Source: Phytophthora sp. 'mugwort'
Lineage: Eukaryota; Oomycota; Peronosporomycetes; Peronosporales; Peronosporaceae
NCBI GenBank assembly: GCA_033558025.1
Contig: JAUCEF010000006.1
Coordinates: forward strand, 496,001 to 560,000
Direction of reading: 5' to 3'
Length of the DNA stretch: 64,000 nucleotides
The translations under genes were made by a program, and so were the position numbers. The notes under the pieces are model-generated. The model was given only the letters and a program-made list of their open reading frames with translations, ran no database searches and was not told the origin of the DNA. Below, in pieces: positions 54,887 through 64,000 of this stretch. The stretch's first letter is position 1; every line of letters starts with the position of its first letter.

Positions 54887-57622
54887 CTAAGCGGGTGAGG
54901 GACCTGCATCAAAGCTGTCGAATTCGTGCAACTCGTGCGGGGACTCGAGCAGAAGCCTCGTTTGCAGTTGCTCCGTTGCATTACTGGCTACCATGACTGG
55001 CACTTCTTTTTTGCCCTTCCCTCTCCCTCTTCGACGGAATCGGTGGCGAGACTTGGACGGTTTGGGCTGGTTGAGACGCTGTCCCAACTTGCGGCAGGCG
55101 CAGACTCCGTTTTCCAGCAATGTTCGCTCCGATTGGGATTGGGAGCTGTCGCTACGAGCGCGATCCGCACTGGTGAACGGGTTCGTGGAATCTGAGCGAT
55201 GCGAAGTGCGTCGCGAAGGGCGAGTGGACGAACTGATCACCGTCGCGCTCTCTGCGTCGAGCTTCATAGTGTGGTCATGAGTGTAAGCGCCAACGACTAA
55301 TGGTTGACAGAGATTGATGTTGTCGTTGTCGAAGAAATAGACTTCCTTAGATTCCTCAAACGGACGAGCATGTTTGCTATGGTGGAGTAACCCAGAGTCC
55401 ATGAGTGCATTGCCCAAGCGCACAGCTTCACTTGTTGTGTCGACATACTGTAGCTGACACATGTGGGAAATAGATTCTTGACCAGAAAAACCTTGTGGAG
55501 CCGCCAGTGGCGCACTTGATGCGTCGATGGGTCTTGCTAGACGCATGGCATCTTCCAACTCGTCGGCCAGCTCGAGTGCAAAGGCGGCACTTAGTTCCTC
55601 TTGAATGCTCTCTAACGTGCTCACCACACTGTGTGCTGAAGGACGCAGTCGTGGCTCGTGATGCCAGGAGCTCTCGAGGATAGCACGAATGCTAGGATGG
55701 AGTCGGAGATCCAGCTCGGGGCGCTGACCTTCGAGGACGAGATCAAACACGCGGAAATGATTACTGCCAGTCCCAGGGAATTTGTCCTGGCCGGGGTTTA
55801 ACACGTCCCACATGGTGATACCCAACGAGTACACGTCGGCGGCTTCACCGTACGCAGCAAGTCCAGCCCGTCCGTTGATTACTTCAGGGGCCATGTAGTC
55901 GACGGTGCCCTTGACTGTCATACGGACTGCGTTAATGTCACCGTCATCCTTCGCGATGGTTTTCGCGTCCATTCCCGTCGATCCTCGAAGTTGCTGCAGG
56001 TTAGCAGATCCGACGACAGCAATTTCGATACTGGCACGCTCTGCTGGAGCCTTTGCGTTGGCGTCGTCGCTGGCCAGCATTGCCACAGTTGAAGCCTTTT
56101 CGCTGCCGAATCCGCCCAGACTACTTCGCTGTGTAGCACCAGGTGCACTAACAAGGCCATTGCTGACGACTTGTGCGCGAGGTAGCGAGCGAGACTCGCC
56201 AAAATCGGTGAGTTTGACGTTACTGTTCGCATCCACCAGGAAGTTGGTTGGTTTAATGTCACGGTGCAAGAACGGTGGACGGAAGCTGTGCAGATACGCC
56301 ACAGCTCGAGCCGCATCCAGCATATAGGCGACGTTCAGTAGCAGTTGCTGACGGTTGTGATCGTGCTCGCTCACTCTAGTGCGTCGTCTTGCGGCAGCGA
56401 TAGTGACGTCTTCCAAACTCCCAATGCAAAGCTCGTTGACAAGGCAAATGGTGGGCGGGCACACGCACATGCCATAAAATGCAACAATGTTCGGATGATG
56501 CAGTGCACCACAAAGCGCCGCTTCTTGCGAGAAAGCGGCCACGGTGTCTTCTGTGAAGTCTGTCGGAGTATAGACTTTAGCAGCGACGTCCATTGATGAA
56601 CGCAGTACTCCTTTGAAGACAACTGCACTAGCTCCCACGCCAATGCGTTGCTGCAGCTCTAGATACGCAAAGTCGATGATGAACTTGCGGTGCATCTCAA
56701 TCAGAATGTGAAGGCCTTTGGATGACACCCGCTCTGGCATTCCACGAGTCTGGCAAAATAGTCTCTGTAGTGCTACAGCACGCTGGCCCATGCCCCGCCA
56801 GTGCTCTGTGTCTGCACGCAGGACGCGCCAGATCACAAGCGGACAGAGCGAACCGCAGAGCAGGTTCGAGTATGTGAGATAGAACCCTGTCTCCAACCGA
56901 CCTTGTCGAAAACATTCATTGTACGCGAACAAGAGTGCATAGTAGAGATACGCGAATGCACAATACTCTCGCAGTGTGCGCTTGCTGGCTCGTGCTGGGG
57001 GACGGATGAGTACATACGAGTAGAGCAACAGTAGCAGAGCGCGTGTGGCTGTCAACGGAGCGTACAAGTTGGACGCTGGGTAGTAAGTCGTGATGACCCA
57101 AACGAGAGGAATGGTATAGGTCGACAGAACAAGCGTGATCACCAACGTACGCCGAAGTGCCGGACCCGACACACTCTTCTGGAGCATGAACACGATGACA
57201 CTAAGAAAGACGAATTGTCGACCGGAGTAGAACACCTCGGTCGCTAGCTTGGAGATGTCGTACGTGTAGAGTCCCGTAGCCAATGCTGAACAGAAGAATC
57301 CCGTGTAGATCCCGGTAGTGCATCCGAGTACCCACAAGAGCGGTTCGTAGGCTGGCAAAATGATTTTCCGAGCTGCCGTGGCATCACCACGTAAAGCCGT
57401 GTTCCGGTTGAACCGCAAATAGATCACGAGGGTCACACAAAGCAGACACATGATGCCGTAGCCGAGCAACAGGAAGAGTTGCAACGTGTGGAAGCGGGAC
57501 AATAGGTAGGCCAGTATCGCCTGCTTGGCCACAGCTTCTTCCGGACTGGGTGTCGGTAAGACGGTAGCATTTGCCACCGTGGCATCGATGATGAACGACC
57601 CACTGCTTCCTTGAGACGACAT
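54887..57622 (-). CDS. Seven-transmembrane receptor-like protein with C-terminal TKL-type protein kinase
   Basis: 911 residues, single exon. About seven hydrophobic segments at residues 45-70, 88-120, 132-150, 157-182, 187-206, 218-238 and 246-268 give a GPCR-like layout with a short outside N-terminus bearing NAT. The kinase domain is about 320-675: glycine loop GVGASAVV at 328, VAAKVY with Lys349, HRDIKPTN at 453, DFG at 473, and APE at 578. All catalytic residues are present, so it should be active on Ser/Thr or Tyr. DFG and APE are 103 residues apart instead of about 20-35, because of a Ser/Ala-rich insert in the activation segment. The C-terminal 230 residues are Ser/basic-rich (KSRHRFRRRGRGKGKK) and disordered. 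Oomycetes have many TKL kinases; a signalling role from the plasma membrane is inferred. Confidence 0.9.
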   Translation of the reverse strand: MSSQGSSGSFIIDATVANATVLPTPSPEEAVAKQAILAYLLSRFHTLQLFLLLGYGIMCLLCVTLVIYLRFNRNTALRGDATAARKIILPAYEPLLWVLGCTTGIYTGFFCSALATGLYTYDISKLATEVFYSGRQFVFLSVIVFMLQKSVSGPALRRTLVITLVLSTYTIPLVWVITTYYPASNLYAPLTATRALLLLLYSYVLIRPPARASKRTLREYCAFAYLYYALLFAYNECFRQGRLETGFYLTYSNLLCGSLCPLVIWRVLRADTEHWRGMGQRAVALQRLFCQTRGMPERVSSKGLHILIEMHRKFIIDFAYLELQQRIGVGASAVVFKGVLRSSMDVAAKVYTPTDFTEDTVAAFSQEAALCGALHHPNIVAFYGMCVCPPTICLVNELCIGSLEDVTIAAARRRTRVSEHDHNRQQLLLNVAYMLDAARAVAYLHSFRPPFLHRDIKPTNFLVDANSNVKLTDFGESRSLPRAQVVSNGLVSAPGATQRSSLGGFGSEKASTVAMLASDDANAKAPAERASIEIAVVGSANLQQLRGSTGMDAKTIAKDDGDINAVRMTVKGTVDYMAPEVINGRAGLAAYGEAADVYSLGITMWDVLNPGQDKFPGTGSNHFRVFDLVLEGQRPELDLRLHPSIRAILESSWHHEPRLRPSAHSVVSTLESIQEELSAAFALELADELEDAMRLARPIDASSAPLAAPQGFSGQESISHMCQLQYVDTTSEAVRLGNALMDSGLLHHSKHARPFEESKEVYFFDNDNINLCQPLVVGAYTHDHTMKLDAESATVISSSTRPSRRTSHRSDSTNPFTSADRARSDSSQSQSERTLLENGVCACRKLGQRLNQPKPSKSRHRFRRRGRGKGKKEVPVMVASNATEQLQTRLLLESPHELHEFDSFDAGPSPA

Positions 57623-58082
57623 GGTGTCGAGGAGTTTTGTTGTTAGCAGGACGTGACGACAACTGGAGGTCGATTAGCTACTAGGGATCAATAACTTCGA
57701 GGTAATGGTGGTGCTGTAAAATGATTCGTGCTCAAACAACTGGATGCACGAGGTGCGAGCAATTGAATTGTGAGTTCTTCTGGAGACTGCAGGGGCGCGA
57801 TATAGGCATCGAAAGTGTCTAGCTTTCCGTCTTCCTTCCATGGAGAGAGTAATGCGCAAGAACAACAACATGCTCCAGGCGTGTTGAAAGGATCGAGTCG
57901 TTTCGACGCTTTCACCCAATCGATGCGTTTCGACCCATCGGCGAAATTCAGTGATTGGATGACAGGAGATCTTCAAAGGGCGTAGACTGCTTCAAACAAC
58001 CTTCTACAATTTTGCTCGGACGGATGCAAAACGCCATGCTACTCACAGGTTCAGACCGGCGTCTTTATATGAGCAGCGGGGT

Positions 58083-58262
58083 ATGTCAACGCTGAAGAGA
58101 GGGTCTGTGGACAGGCAGACCGGTGAAATCCAGTCCCGCGTCGAAATCCTCGCGAAAGCGGCGCTGATCGCGCTCGGCGCCAACGCATTAAGCGAACTTG
58201 TGTCTAGTTTGCTGTCGAGCATTGCGCTGGTTTTGTCTGCTTACTCTTTCGAAGGTCTCTAA
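58083..58262 (+). CDS. Possible small ORF, 59 codons
   Basis: ATG at 58083 just downstream of a TATATGA-containing stretch opens MSTLKRGSVD, followed by a hydrophobic helix-like segment (ALSELVSSLLSSIALVLSAY). It could be a small membrane peptide, a first exon (a GTCTCT follows EG) or chance. No homology is known to me. The opposite strand (58037-57688) also has short open frames that I did not call. Confidence 0.2.
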   Translation: MSTLKRGSVDRQTGEIQSRVEILAKAALIALGANALSELVSSLLSSIALVLSAYSFEGL

Positions 58263-59160
58263 TACGACTGGTGGTTCGACGTGGCTGCGAGAAGCAGCGA
58301 CGTCGACACCATAGCGGAGTTCATGGTCAACTTCGACGTTTTTTTTTCGTACAGTATACAGCAACCATCTGGACTGCTTTAAGCGCTCAGAGCCTGTTCA
58401 CCAGATTCACCTTCCTCCCTAGCACATGGCGAAAAATAGCAGCGCCACGTGTTGGCGCACACAGAGATACCAGTACCGCGTGTGTACTAACACCGATGGT
58501 CGCTGCGTGGGTCTATCGGACTGGGCCGGTTCACTGTCGGTGGCGGTTGCATTAGTTGAACGGCAGCGCTGAAGATAACTACAGTTCATGTATCTAACTG
58601 GCTGATAAGTTTGGAGTCGTGTTGGTCAGACATTGACATTGTCCTTGGCGACTCACTACCAGTACGGGGACTCGCAGCTGATGCAGACGAGTCTAGCTCT
58701 GGCAGTGCCAGCTTGGCAATGGCCTACAGAGCCAACTTCAAAGTGTGACACGCTCTTCGTCGCATCGTTCGGTGCCATTTTTAGCGCGACATTAAGCTTG
58801 GTAAAAAGGCTTTAAAAGATGTAGGGTTTGTACCTGATTGAGTGCCGATGTCACCGCTACATGTATTATTTTATTTATTATAAAGAGCGGCCGAGTTGGC
58901 AGGCAGTGAGTAGCGCGTGACCTTCATGGCCGGCGGCAGCATGCGGGCTAGGGACTTCCCGGATGATTTGTAAACCGTCGCCGCGTTGTGCTTGTGCAAT
59001 CGCCGCCAATCGTTAGTGCCAGCATACAAACTCCAAGTCTGAGCTTGAAGTGGGGTCAAAACCAGAGTGCCTTAGTTAGCGGGCTGAGTCGTAGGTGCGA
59101 AAATACTCCCACGCAGCTTGGAGACGAGCAAATTAACCCTCTGATCACTTGGTCCTTCAG
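58263..59160. other. No gene identified
   Basis: About 900 bp with only short frames. A minus-strand frame 58871-59059 (RMLPPAMKVTRYSLPANSAA) looks mildly protein-like but has no partners. Confidence 0.3.
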
Positions 59161-60075
59161 GACGCTGTTCCCGCCTTCCTGGGACGGCGAGAAGAGGACG
59201 CTATGTCACGCCTCCGAATTCTCGCCAAGTTGAAGTCCTATATTTGCCGCGCTGCCATTCGCCAAAACCAGCAACTTCAACTTCAAATTCACTCTCCTCA
59301 TTGGTCAAAACGAATTTTCGCCAATCAATTCCCAGTTGCGAAAGGGTACAGCGCTTGCCGCCCTCGGCCAGAACCAGAAGAAGAAAAGCCTCCATTATCG
59401 AAGTCGAAGCACGCCGAGATAAGACTACCTCAGAGCTGCCTGACGGTCGTTCAGTTAGCGGGTCAAGTCAATCTCCGAGTCGAGTCACCATCAGCAGCAG
59501 TAGCGACCCCAACTTCACTTTGCCATCTCCGCCGTGCCAGGGGTCGGTGTCAATCAACGCAGCCAGTACTGTAGGTAAGTTGAAGTGACGGCTCTCCGTC
59601 CCAAGGCATCAGTCTTTGCCGTCCTTGGTGCGCACATGGTGGACTGTGTCTAAATGGTTTGGTGTGTTTTTCTCCCTCCCACGACCACCTGATTGATCCA
59701 TATTTCTCGTGATTTGTGGCGGGTTTGGTGCTGCAGGCTGCAAGCAGATTGGACCAATCGAGCTGAAGTGAAGAGCAAAGCACAGCGGTGTTCGGTGTCT
59801 GTCCCAACATACAAAGCCCCAGTGAAAAGCCAGGTAAGCTGAGAAAACCAGCAGGGCTGTGGAGGATGTATGCTCCTTTTCTGCATCTGTGCGTTTGAAT
59901 GGCGGACGTGTGTTCGTCCGCTCGGCTGACTCTCTTCTCTGTCGATGTACTTGAAGCCTCTGGCCTCGCCACTTCACTTTAGAATCTCTAGGAGCCACCA
60001 ACTTCAATTCAGGCACAAAGCACTCCAGCAGTTCGCTTCAAGCAAACAAGAGCTCGGAAGCGACGACGAGGATAA
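59161..60075 (+). CDS. Possible multi-exon gene, 5' end unresolved
   Basis: An exon-like open stretch 59161-59574 follows a CCTTCAG acceptor and ends at GTAAGT. In phase with it, 59745-59833 (ADWTNRAEVKSKAQRC) ends at GTAAGC, and 59992-60075 (AVRFKQTRARKRRRG, stop) completes a Ser/Thr/Pro-rich, basic-tailed product of about 195 residues. The frame has no ATG in its first exon, so an earlier exon is needed. An alternative reading of exon 2 stops at 59769. These could instead be leader exons of the Myb-like gene at 60212. No domain is recognised. Confidence 0.3.
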
Positions 60076-60211
60076 GGAGGATTGGATCCGGATAAAGCCA
60101 CGCTTAACCTGACTGGAGCTGCATTGTCTAGCGAGCTTCAACGTCCACGCATCCAGCTTCATTCTAGAAGAGCGACGTCACAGTAACCCCAATACCATTC
60201 CGTCCGAGACG

Positions 60212-61303
60212 ATGCTGTCCATGGTAAATAGCAGCCAGCCCGTCGGCAACAACGCTGGCAGCAGTACCAACACCAGCAGTACAAGTACCGGCATGAGCTC
60301 CGGAACGTCCATCGCACACGCCATCGTGAGCTTGGCCCACAGCGGAAGCAGCAATTCGCAGAAGCTCGGTGTACACCACCAGCACAGCCCGCTGGCTCTG
60401 CAGCATTCATTCCAGCAGCCACGAGACAACCAAGACCCTCACAGTCAGACGCGGCATCACCAGCATGTCAGCAGCGCAACCAATAATGCCGCTGCGGTGC
60501 TCACTGCGGTGTCGCGCGCCGAGATGCCGGCTGCTGCTGCCACCGGTCCGAAGAAGCGGTCAACCAAGTCCAAGTGCTCTCCAGGTCTACGCAGCGGTAA
60601 GTGGACAGTAGAAGAAGAGGATTTCTCCAACCTGCTTATCCACTATTTCAAGCGCGGGCTTTTGGACGTGGAGGATGGAACCTCGCTCCGCTGGTATCTT
60701 GCGAAGCGTCTGAACTGCGAGGCAATGCGCGTGACCAAGAAGCTCAAGGGCAACAGCTCCCTTGGCAAGCAAATCTTCCGCGCCATGGAGCACACACCCG
60801 CCATCCGCCAGACTATTCGACGCGTCCGCGAAGAGTTGGCTGCCATGGAAGCTCGCTTCCTCAAGTCGATCAGTGGCAGCGGTGTTGGCCCAGGCACGCA
60901 GCATATGTCGTCCGCGCCGTTACCGTCCTCCCTCGCCGTGTCAGTCCGCGGCCGCAAGATCCTGCCAAACATGAAGCATGGCGACAGGCACCAGCATATG
61001 TTGGCCCCCATGCCGCAGCCCAAGTCTGAAGACGCGAGACTACTGCTGCACTTCTTCTCTGAGGCACATGATACGGGCTCCGAAGAGGAGCCGGAAGAAG
61101 AGAAGAATACGGAGAAGAAAGCCACTTCTGGTAGCCTCAGCATTGACCTGAGCGGAAAACTTGGTAAGAAGCGACCGCTGTCGAGCGTAACCAACGTGGA
61201 TAAGACTGATGCGACTAAGGACGACAAGTCACCAGACAAACAAGATGCTGCCTCGCCGCAGACCAAACGACAGGCGGTCGAGGTCAACACCCTCACGGAT
61301 TGA
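60212..61303 (+). CDS. Stramenopile Myb/SANT-like nuclear protein
   Basis: 363 residues in one exon. The first 110 residues are Ser/Asn/His/Gln-rich and disordered, then a basic patch (GPKKRSTKSK). The domain at about 128-190 begins SGKWTVEEEDFSNLLIHYF and continues SLRWYLAKRLNCEAMRVTKK and LKGNSSLGKQIF. This Trp-start, acidic helix, LRxxLxxxLxCxxMRxxKK pattern recurs in oomycete and diatom proteins of unknown function and resembles a Myb/SANT start. A Lys/Glu-rich acidic region (about 285-300) and a C-terminal KR-rich segment follow. DNA binding is inferred, not shown. A second Met lies three codons in. The gene is convergent with ATG6. Confidence 0.7.
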   Translation: MLSMVNSSQPVGNNAGSSTNTSSTSTGMSSGTSIAHAIVSLAHSGSSNSQKLGVHHQHSPLALQHSFQQPRDNQDPHSQTRHHQHVSSATNNAAAVLTAVSRAEMPAAAATGPKKRSTKSKCSPGLRSGKWTVEEEDFSNLLIHYFKRGLLDVEDGTSLRWYLAKRLNCEAMRVTKKLKGNSSLGKQIFRAMEHTPAIRQTIRRVREELAAMEARFLKSISGSGVGPGTQHMSSAPLPSSLAVSVRGRKILPNMKHGDRHQHMLAPMPQPKSEDARLLLHFFSEAHDTGSEEEPEEEKNTEKKATSGSLSIDLSGKLGKKRPLSSVTNVDKTDATKDDKSPDKQDAASPQTKRQAVEVNTLTD

Positions 61304-61523
61304 ACCGTGCGCACCGCTCCGCGAGATTATTTAGGCGATTACGACTCGAGGGTCCAAAGAGCGACGCCGCACTTCCACATATTTACAAGACAACCACACG
61401 GAAAGAAACGAGGAAGCAAGCGCATCTGACTGATCTGGTAGTTGTAGCGTAGTTGAAGACGGACAAAAGAAAGGCAGACTTAGACGCATGAATTCGCCAA
61501 TTGTACATATTCATGACGCATGT
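61304..61523. other. Convergent 3' intergenic region
   Basis: 220 bp between the Myb-like gene (+) and ATG6 (-), presumably both 3' untranslated regions. Nothing else seen. Confidence 0.5.
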
Positions 61524-63533
61524 TTACGAGAAGTGCTCCATGATCATAACGCCCTCCTTCGTGCCGCTGTTGCGCACAATGGTGGGATTGGCAACAAAAG
61601 CGAGAGCAGCTTTGTTTGGAACAGAAACAACGATAGAAGCGACCGCATGAGGCGCGGAAATACTGTATCCTCGGGTGGAAACCCACGTGAGCAACCACTT
61701 TAGGTTGGTTAACGCGTATTTGAGCGCCTTCGTCCACTCCTTGTGCTTATTTTTCAGAAAGAGAACGGAATAACCACCAATGGAGTGCTTTGAAACCTTA
61801 TACGGCAGTCGGATGGACGGATCTCGGGCTCGGACGAATGCCATCAACTGGCCGAGACATGTGATCCAAGCTCCCAGACCCAAGTTGAAGTGCGATTCAG
61901 CAAAGTTTTGCTGGTCCGAACCGTGTCTACAGAGCAGAAAGTGCCAATACACAGCACGGTAAAAATTCAGTAGCAATATGCTACGCTAAGTTTCGACAAC
62001 AGAACAACGTACAGACAGTACTCCATGCGGAGATTGCTTGTTCGGATCATCTTTGAAAAACTGCCCAGCGGTACAATCTTGAAGCTGAAAATACGGCAAA
62101 GCACACAAGAGCGGATTAGTACAATTACAATGAGGCTTACATTTATGCTTTGGGGACGTTGGACGTACTCTGAGAACTCCAGGCCGACCATATTCGCTAA
62201 CGTCTGCAGCAGCAACGCACTCTCGCCGAATGCAGCATTGATCTCATTCCACTCCAAGGCTAGCGATGCAGACTGACCCATGCGAAACTGGTTGATGGTG
62301 CCAAATGCACCATCATAACCGATAACGAACATGTCCGTGAGGATGTTCAAATGTTTGGCCGACGACACCTTACGCTCCATTGCATCAATTTGCGTCGTAC
62401 CAGCGTCCCGAATCTCTTGAAATACGGTTTCTTGCAGTTGCAGCCCGTTAAATTGGCCCCATAGATCTGCTTCTTCGTAAATTATAGCCTTCTCCTCTTC
62501 ATTCATCGCTTCCTGCTGCTGAGCAAGGACTTCCCTCTCGCTCTCCATTAACTTTAAGTTCTCCTCCAACGCATTCAACTCATTCTCATACTGCCCATAT
62601 CGTAAAAACACACAAACAATGTTAGTGCAACAATATGAAGCAAGCAGACACTACCATTCTCCGTACAAAACGGATCTTGTCGTCAATCTGTTCGATATTT
62701 TCGCTGTGAACAGTTGTGCTTGTCATGTTGTGCAGAAAACCCGTGAAGCAACGCTTCTCGTATCGAGCACGCTCGGCTTGCCTGCAAAAAAAGTTAGTGT
62801 GTAGCAAAAGATGCGGATTGGATAGCCAAAGATCGCACCCATCGATCATTGTGACCATGCCGTCCATACACTCTGTGCACACTGGCGTCGTTACGGGCAG
62901 CCCAGCGCTGCACGCATCTACACGTCAGAAGAATCAACTCCACATCACAATGCACTGCACCTTACAACTCTCACCAATGAGCCTGCTGCGTTGTGAGCAA
63001 CTGGACATGATGACTCAAGTCCGCATAGGTCGGCACGGCCACCATACTATCTTCCATTTCTGGGTTCTCTTCCTCGTTGCTGGCTCGGCCCACATGAGCC
63101 TCAAAATACTTTCCAGCAGCAGTGAAGCTGTCCATCATCCTCTGCTGCTGGCGACGCTGCCGTTGCTGCAGCTTCTGCCTCCGTTGGGCCAGCTGTCGTC
63201 TCTGTTCCTGCTGCTGCTGCTGCTGCAGCGACAAATTGTAGCGTGCACTGGCATACAAGTCATCCCCGAAGGCTCCAGACTCATCCATCTCTGGCGGCGT
63301 CGCGGCGCTCGTTGGTAGCTTCTGTAGCAGCAACATGCTCTGGGACGCACTGGCGGTTGGGAGAAGCACGTATGACTCGCCCAATACTGCTCGAAGCATG
63401 GTAAATAATAGGTACAAAGGAGTTCAGAACAACGAGAACACACACAGCTACGTGATGCACACGGAGAGAAACTACCTGGCGCGCTAAGCAGCTCGCTCTC
63501 GAGCGACCGGCGGCACTGCTGGCACCTTCGCAT
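61524..63533 (-). CDS. ATG6: Autophagy protein ATG6 / Beclin-1 (Vps30)
   Basis: Seven exons: 63533-63476, 63386-62975, 62907-62839, 62781-62655, 62590-62169, 62084-62013, 61926-61524. Phases agree over 520 residues (human Beclin-1 is 450). The N-terminal CxxC finger MRRCQQCRRSLESELL matches the family start. Exon 2 has a Gln/Arg-rich coiled stretch. A second CxxC (PVCTECMDGMV) leads into a coiled coil (LEENLKLMESEREVLAQQQE). The evolutionarily conserved domain follows: FGTINQFRMG, LEWNEINAAFGE, LLLQTLANMVGLEF, IGGYSVLFL, and WTKALKYALTNLKWLLTWVS. ATG6 is a subunit of the class III PI3-kinase complex with Vps34 and Vps15, acting in autophagosome formation. The BH3-like region of animals is not evident. 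One donor (62838, GTGCGA) is non-consensus. Confidence 0.93.
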
Positions 63534-63682
63534 TGTCTTCTTGACGAATGCGCAAGCCTGTCTTCTGGAATGATTACGCTGTAGCGCAGGTCCTGATTCC
63601 AACGAGCACAATGATTTCGTTCCGCCCTCTAATAAACAGCTCACATTTGATATTTGTACCAAGTCCCCAGATTCCGCTGACC
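63534..63682. promoter_or_regulatory. Short divergent promoter region, 149 bp
   Basis: Separates the start codons of ATG6 (-) and the bestrophin-like gene (+). It is too short for two independent large promoters, so elements are probably shared. No clear TATA box was seen. Confidence 0.45.
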
Positions 63683-64000
63683 ATGATCTACTACAGCAAC
63701 CGCATCCTGTGGCGTCTGCTGCTGCATGCGCACGGATCGTCCATCGCCTCTGTCTCCACATTTGGCCGTGCGGCGATCGTGGCAGCTCTGTCGGTGGTGC
63801 TGGTCGCTCTGCACCACGAGAAGCCGACGCTGCTGCCCACCGAGTCGCTGGATCAGCTGCTGCTCTCTGCGTCGGCCTTCCTGGCGGTTCTGCTGGGCTT
63901 ACGACTTTTTGCAGCGCTGCGCCAATGGCAGCGAGGTGTGGCGGGCGTCAGCGCCATCGCAGATGCCGCGCGCACGCTTACGGCCACCGCCTGCGCCTTT
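63683..64000 (+). CDS. Bestrophin / UPF0187-family membrane protein, 5' part only
   Basis: ATG at 63683 starts MIYYSNRILWRLLLHAHGSS, open for 106 codons to the window edge. Features are an N-terminal W-R-L segment followed by two hydrophobic helices (RAAIVAALSVVLVALHH and LLLSASAFLAVLLGLRLF) and a QWQRG stretch at the position of the family RxxxAYxRxxEG motif. This arrangement is that of bestrophin-like anion channels, abundant in oomycetes. Identification is from the N-terminus alone. Confidence 0.65.
   Translation, partial: MIYYSNRILWRLLLHAHGSSIASVSTFGRAAIVAALSVVLVALHHEKPTLLPTESLDQLLLSASAFLAVLLGLRLFAALRQWQRGVAGVSAIADAARTLTATACAF

Noticed and set aside
57688..58037. Small minus-strand gene upstream of the kinase gene
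   Set aside because: The ATG frame closes after 29 codons and no convincing intron links it to the open frames that follow.
59609..60016. Minus-strand 135-codon frame
   Set aside because: No domain, and the plus strand over the same stretch has better splice signals and composition; neither is certain.
1..64000. CRISPR arrays, bacterial operons, ribosome binding sites, rRNA genes
   Set aside because: No regular short spacer repeats, no Shine-Dalgarno-led gene strings and no rRNA signature. The introns and retroelements show a eukaryotic nuclear sequence.

Overview
This is nuclear DNA from a eukaryote, most likely a Phytophthora-like oomycete. Genes are compact with short GT-AG introns (about 50-170 bp). 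The protein set is stramenopile/oomycete in flavour: a 7TM receptor fused to a TKL kinase, a stramenopile-type Myb-like protein and an ankyrin/TRAF-finger giant. The repeats also fit: Ty3/gypsy chromoviruses, MULE, Crypton, ISXO2-like, pogo, Tc1 and PIF/Harbinger relics. I cannot name a species from the sequence alone.

Gene islands. (1) 1-6.4 kb: 3'-truncated RAD23 (-), phenylalanine hydroxylase in nine exons (+), a five-exon hypothetical gene (+), and a GPAT/DHAPAT-like membrane protein (-) that appears to lack the catalytic motif. (2) 31.8-42.5 kb: a 2665-residue ankyrin/TRAF-type zinc-finger protein (-), divergent from a CDC14-like phosphatase (+) with a replaced active site, then thymidylate kinase (-). 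(3) 54.9-64 kb: a 7TM-TKL kinase (-), a Myb-like stramenopile protein (+), ATG6/Beclin-1 in seven exons (-), divergent from the start of a bestrophin-family gene (+).

Repeat islands. 6.4-31.3 kb is nested mobile DNA. A MULE relic is split by a young Ty3/gypsy element (8446-15182, 536-bp LTRs with four differences, TSD ACTTT). A second, degenerate Ty3/gypsy family follows (17093-25110). Then come a 518-bp inverted-repeat element and a pogo-like element (27731-31275) that carries a Tc1-like element (27939-29228), both flanked by TA. 42.7-54.4 kb holds an ISXO2-like relic, a second copy of the degenerate Ty3 family (43844-51690, perfect TSD TCATG), a Crypton recombinase relic and a PIF/Harbinger relic.

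No operon or single pathway links the genes. The points most worth following are the giant finger/ankyrin scaffold with its divergent pseudophosphatase neighbour, the apparent loss of catalytic motifs in two housekeeping-type enzyme families, and the two retroelement copies that share the same lesions, the same intron-like insert and mosaic LTRs. All identifications come from reading translated motifs; no database search was run.
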